This document shows, one piece after another, positions 62,854-64,000 of a stretch of DNA of 64,000 bases (the first letter of the stretch is position 1; each line of letters starts with the position of its first letter). Source of the stretch: CAVQZA01 sp963718355 (GTDB lineage: Bacteria; Actinomycetota; Thermoleophilia; Gaiellales; Gaiellaceae); assembly GCA_963718355.1 (NCBI GenBank), contig CAVQZA010000014.1, forward strand, positions 31,146-95,145, in the 5' to 3' direction. A model generated the notes under the pieces. It searched no databases. It was not told where the DNA came from and worked only from the letters and a program-made list of their open reading frames with translations. A program made the position numbers and the translations under genes.

Positions 62854-63945
62854 TTAGCGCGGCTGCGTCGCCGCCCGCTTCAGGGCGTCGTTGACGCGGG
62901 TGACGACGTAGGTCACGGCGAAGTCCCTGGCCCGGTCCTGGTGCAGGCCGAGCGCGGCGACCGGCGAGGCGAAGCGCCGGATGATCGTCCCGTCCGTGGT
63001 ATAGACCGCGAGCCGCCACGGCGTGGCACGGGGGAGGTAGACGTCGAGCGGGCGCGCGGCGGAGCACGGGCCCCAGGCTCCAGCCGCGTCGCACGTCGCA
63101 TCCGCAAGCGCGCTCCGAAACACGATGTGCAGGTGCTGCGGCAGCTCCGTCGCGGGCGTCTTCGTCCAGCCGACGAACACCTGCTTCGCGACCACGAGCG
63201 GCACGCCCGGCGCCGAGGCGAGCGTGATCGTCACGACCGCAGCGCCGTTTCGCAGCACGACGGACGCACCGCGCGCGTAGAGCTTCCCGGCACCCGGCGG
63301 CCTCGGCGGCGCGGGCAGGACGAAGCTGTACGTGCCGCTGACGTCCTGCCACTGCGACTGCGTCGTCAGGCACGCGGCGAAGTCGGGCTGGAGCGCGCAG
63401 TCCGCGACGACGCCGGCCTGGGTCGAGTCCGTCGACACGAAGAGATCCCCTTCGGTCTCGCCCCACGGGCTCCGCGCGGCAACGGCGCGCTGCACCCAGA
63501 GCGAGCGAAACGGCCTCAGCTCGGTCCGCTCCCCCGCGGGCTTCCACTTCGTGCAGTTCCAGACCCAGGAGCCGGAGAGCTGGACCCGGTCGCCTTGCTC
63601 GGGCCACGAGAAGGCGGGGAACGTGGTCGCGTCGCGCGCGGCGACGAGCGTCTGGCCGCCCGCGGCGAGCAGGAACGAGGACCCGGAGTCGGGCGTGACC
63701 CCGAGGTCGACGTCGGCCGCGGGCGCGACCGCCGCTACGACCCCGCTCAGCGTCTGCGGCAACGGCGAGCGGTTCACGTAGACGAACGCCGGCGCAGAGC
63801 CCAGGGCGAGCGCGGCGGGATCACGCGCGCAGCCGTCGAGCGGCGGCTGCGTGACCGGATTCGGCCCGGTCGCTGCCGCGGCGCCCACCGCCGCCACGAC
63901 CAACACGAGCGCGAGCCCTAGCACCGGGATCCGCGCGCCGGTCAC
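62854..63945 (-). CDS. Secreted protein of unknown function
   Basis: A 363-residue exported protein. The signal peptide is within residues 5-26 (IPVLGLALVLVVAAVGAAAA). The mature part is beta-rich with several cysteines (DGCARDPAA, WVWNCTKWKP, VADCALQPDFAACLTT, ATCDAAGAWGPCS) and Trp-rich stretches. No catalytic motif or family is recognised. GTG 63945 was chosen because TAGAAT lies 6 nt upstream. Confidence 0.72.
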   Translation of the reverse strand: MTGARIPVLGLALVLVVAAVGAAAATGPNPVTQPPLDGCARDPAALALGSAPAFVYVNRSPLPQTLSGVVAAVAPAADVDLGVTPDSGSSFLLAAGGQTLVAARDATTFPAFSWPEQGDRVQLSGSWVWNCTKWKPAGERTELRPFRSLWVQRAVAARSPWGETEGDLFVSTDSTQAGVVADCALQPDFAACLTTQSQWQDVSGTYSFVLPAPPRPPGAGKLYARGASVVLRNGAAVVTITLASAPGVPLVVAKQVFVGWTKTPATELPQHLHIVFRSALADATCDAAGAWGPCSAARPLDVYLPRATPWRLAVYTTDGTIIRRFASPVAALGLHQDRARDFAVTYVVTRVNDALKRAATQPR

Positions 63946-63951
63946 GCCATG

Positions 63952-63961
63952 ATTCTAGAGT
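63952..63961. promoter_or_regulatory. Overlapping back-to-back leaderless -10 elements
   Basis: Minus-strand TAGAAT (63952-63957, gap 6 to GTG 63945) and plus-strand TAGAGT (63956-63961, gap 8 to ATG 63970) share the TA dinucleotide, as in the folK/protease pair. Confidence 0.5.
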
Positions 63962-63969
63962 TGCCCCGG

Positions 63970-64000
63970 ATGGAGGGCTTCCACTTCTCGACCGACGTGC
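63970..64000 (+). CDS. Start of a gene cut by the window edge
   Basis: Only ten codons are visible (MEGFHFSTDV). The ATG is supported by TAGAGT 8 nt upstream. The text resembles the N-terminus of YbgC/4-hydroxybenzoyl-CoA-type thioesterases, but this is a weak guess. Confidence 0.4.
   Translation, partial: MEGFHFSTDV

Noticed and set aside
61550..63921. Very long open frames on both strands across the lipid kinase and the secreted protein
   Set aside because: They are Arg/Ala/Gly-rich antisense or out-of-frame shadows of real genes.

Overview
The window is high-GC bacterial chromosomal DNA and looks actinobacterial. CarD, a class E sortase, a MoxR/DUF58/VWA operon and many leaderless genes point to a deep-branching lineage; class Thermoleophilia (Gaiellales-like) is my best inference but is not proven from sequence alone. 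No phage, insertion sequence, CRISPR array or rRNA operon was seen. One tRNA gene, tRNA-Thr(TGT), is present.

Core layout. Read from high to low coordinates, the minus strand carries tilS-hpt-ftsH-folP-folB-folK-DUF2469-coaX, then greA-GNAT-lysS (with dusB beside them on the plus strand), clpC, radA, disA, carD, ispD, a HAD gene and ispF. It then resumes with gltX-cysS-rlmB-yacP-sigH. From established knowledge of Bacillus, this is the same order as the tilS-hpt-ftsH-coaX-fol-dusB-lysS-clpC-radA-disA-ispD-ispF-gltX-cysS-rlmB-yacP-sigH chromosomal block. Here it is broken between ispF (ends 33979) and gltX (starts 6222) by about 28 kb of other genes.

The inserted block has two parts. At 6.2-12 kb lie a MoxR ATPase/DUF58/VWA operon and a fatty-acid desaturase. 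At 12.6-33 kb lies an envelope and regulation locus: a membrane diguanylate cyclase, three NarL-type response regulators (two of them near-identical duplicates), a soluble NarX/DegS-type histidine kinase, a SpoIID-like protein, a 46-residue LPFTG microprotein next to a class E sortase, a CAP-domain protein, a nucleotide-sugar dehydrogenase coupled to one regulator, a processive family 2 glycosyltransferase, a nucleotide-sugar epimerase, a 1007-residue Ig-repeat/NodB-type protein, small secreted proteins and an L,D-transpeptidase. Exact or near-exact palindromes CTGGAC-N4-GTCCAG lie in front of several of these genes and suggest a shared regulon. I regard this block as the most likely place for an undescribed system: two-component-controlled surface polysaccharide with sortase involvement.

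Flanks. The left end has a GabT-like aminotransferase (cut by the window edge) divergent from an SMP-30 protein. The right end has a NUDIX hydrolase, a lipoprotein, a histidine phosphatase, a peptidase E-like protein, a glycosidase-like protein, a GNAT enzyme, purine nucleoside phosphorylase, a diacylglycerol-kinase-like enzyme, a lysine/alanine-tailed small protein, a secreted protein, and a gene running off the edge.

Two general properties stand out. At least 18 genes have a TANNNT hexamer (mostly TAGNNT) 6-8 nt before the start codon, the signature of leaderless transcription, including five divergent pairs. In addition, ispD, the lipid kinase and perhaps folP seem to need non-standard start codons (CTG or ATT) that overlap or abut the preceding stop.
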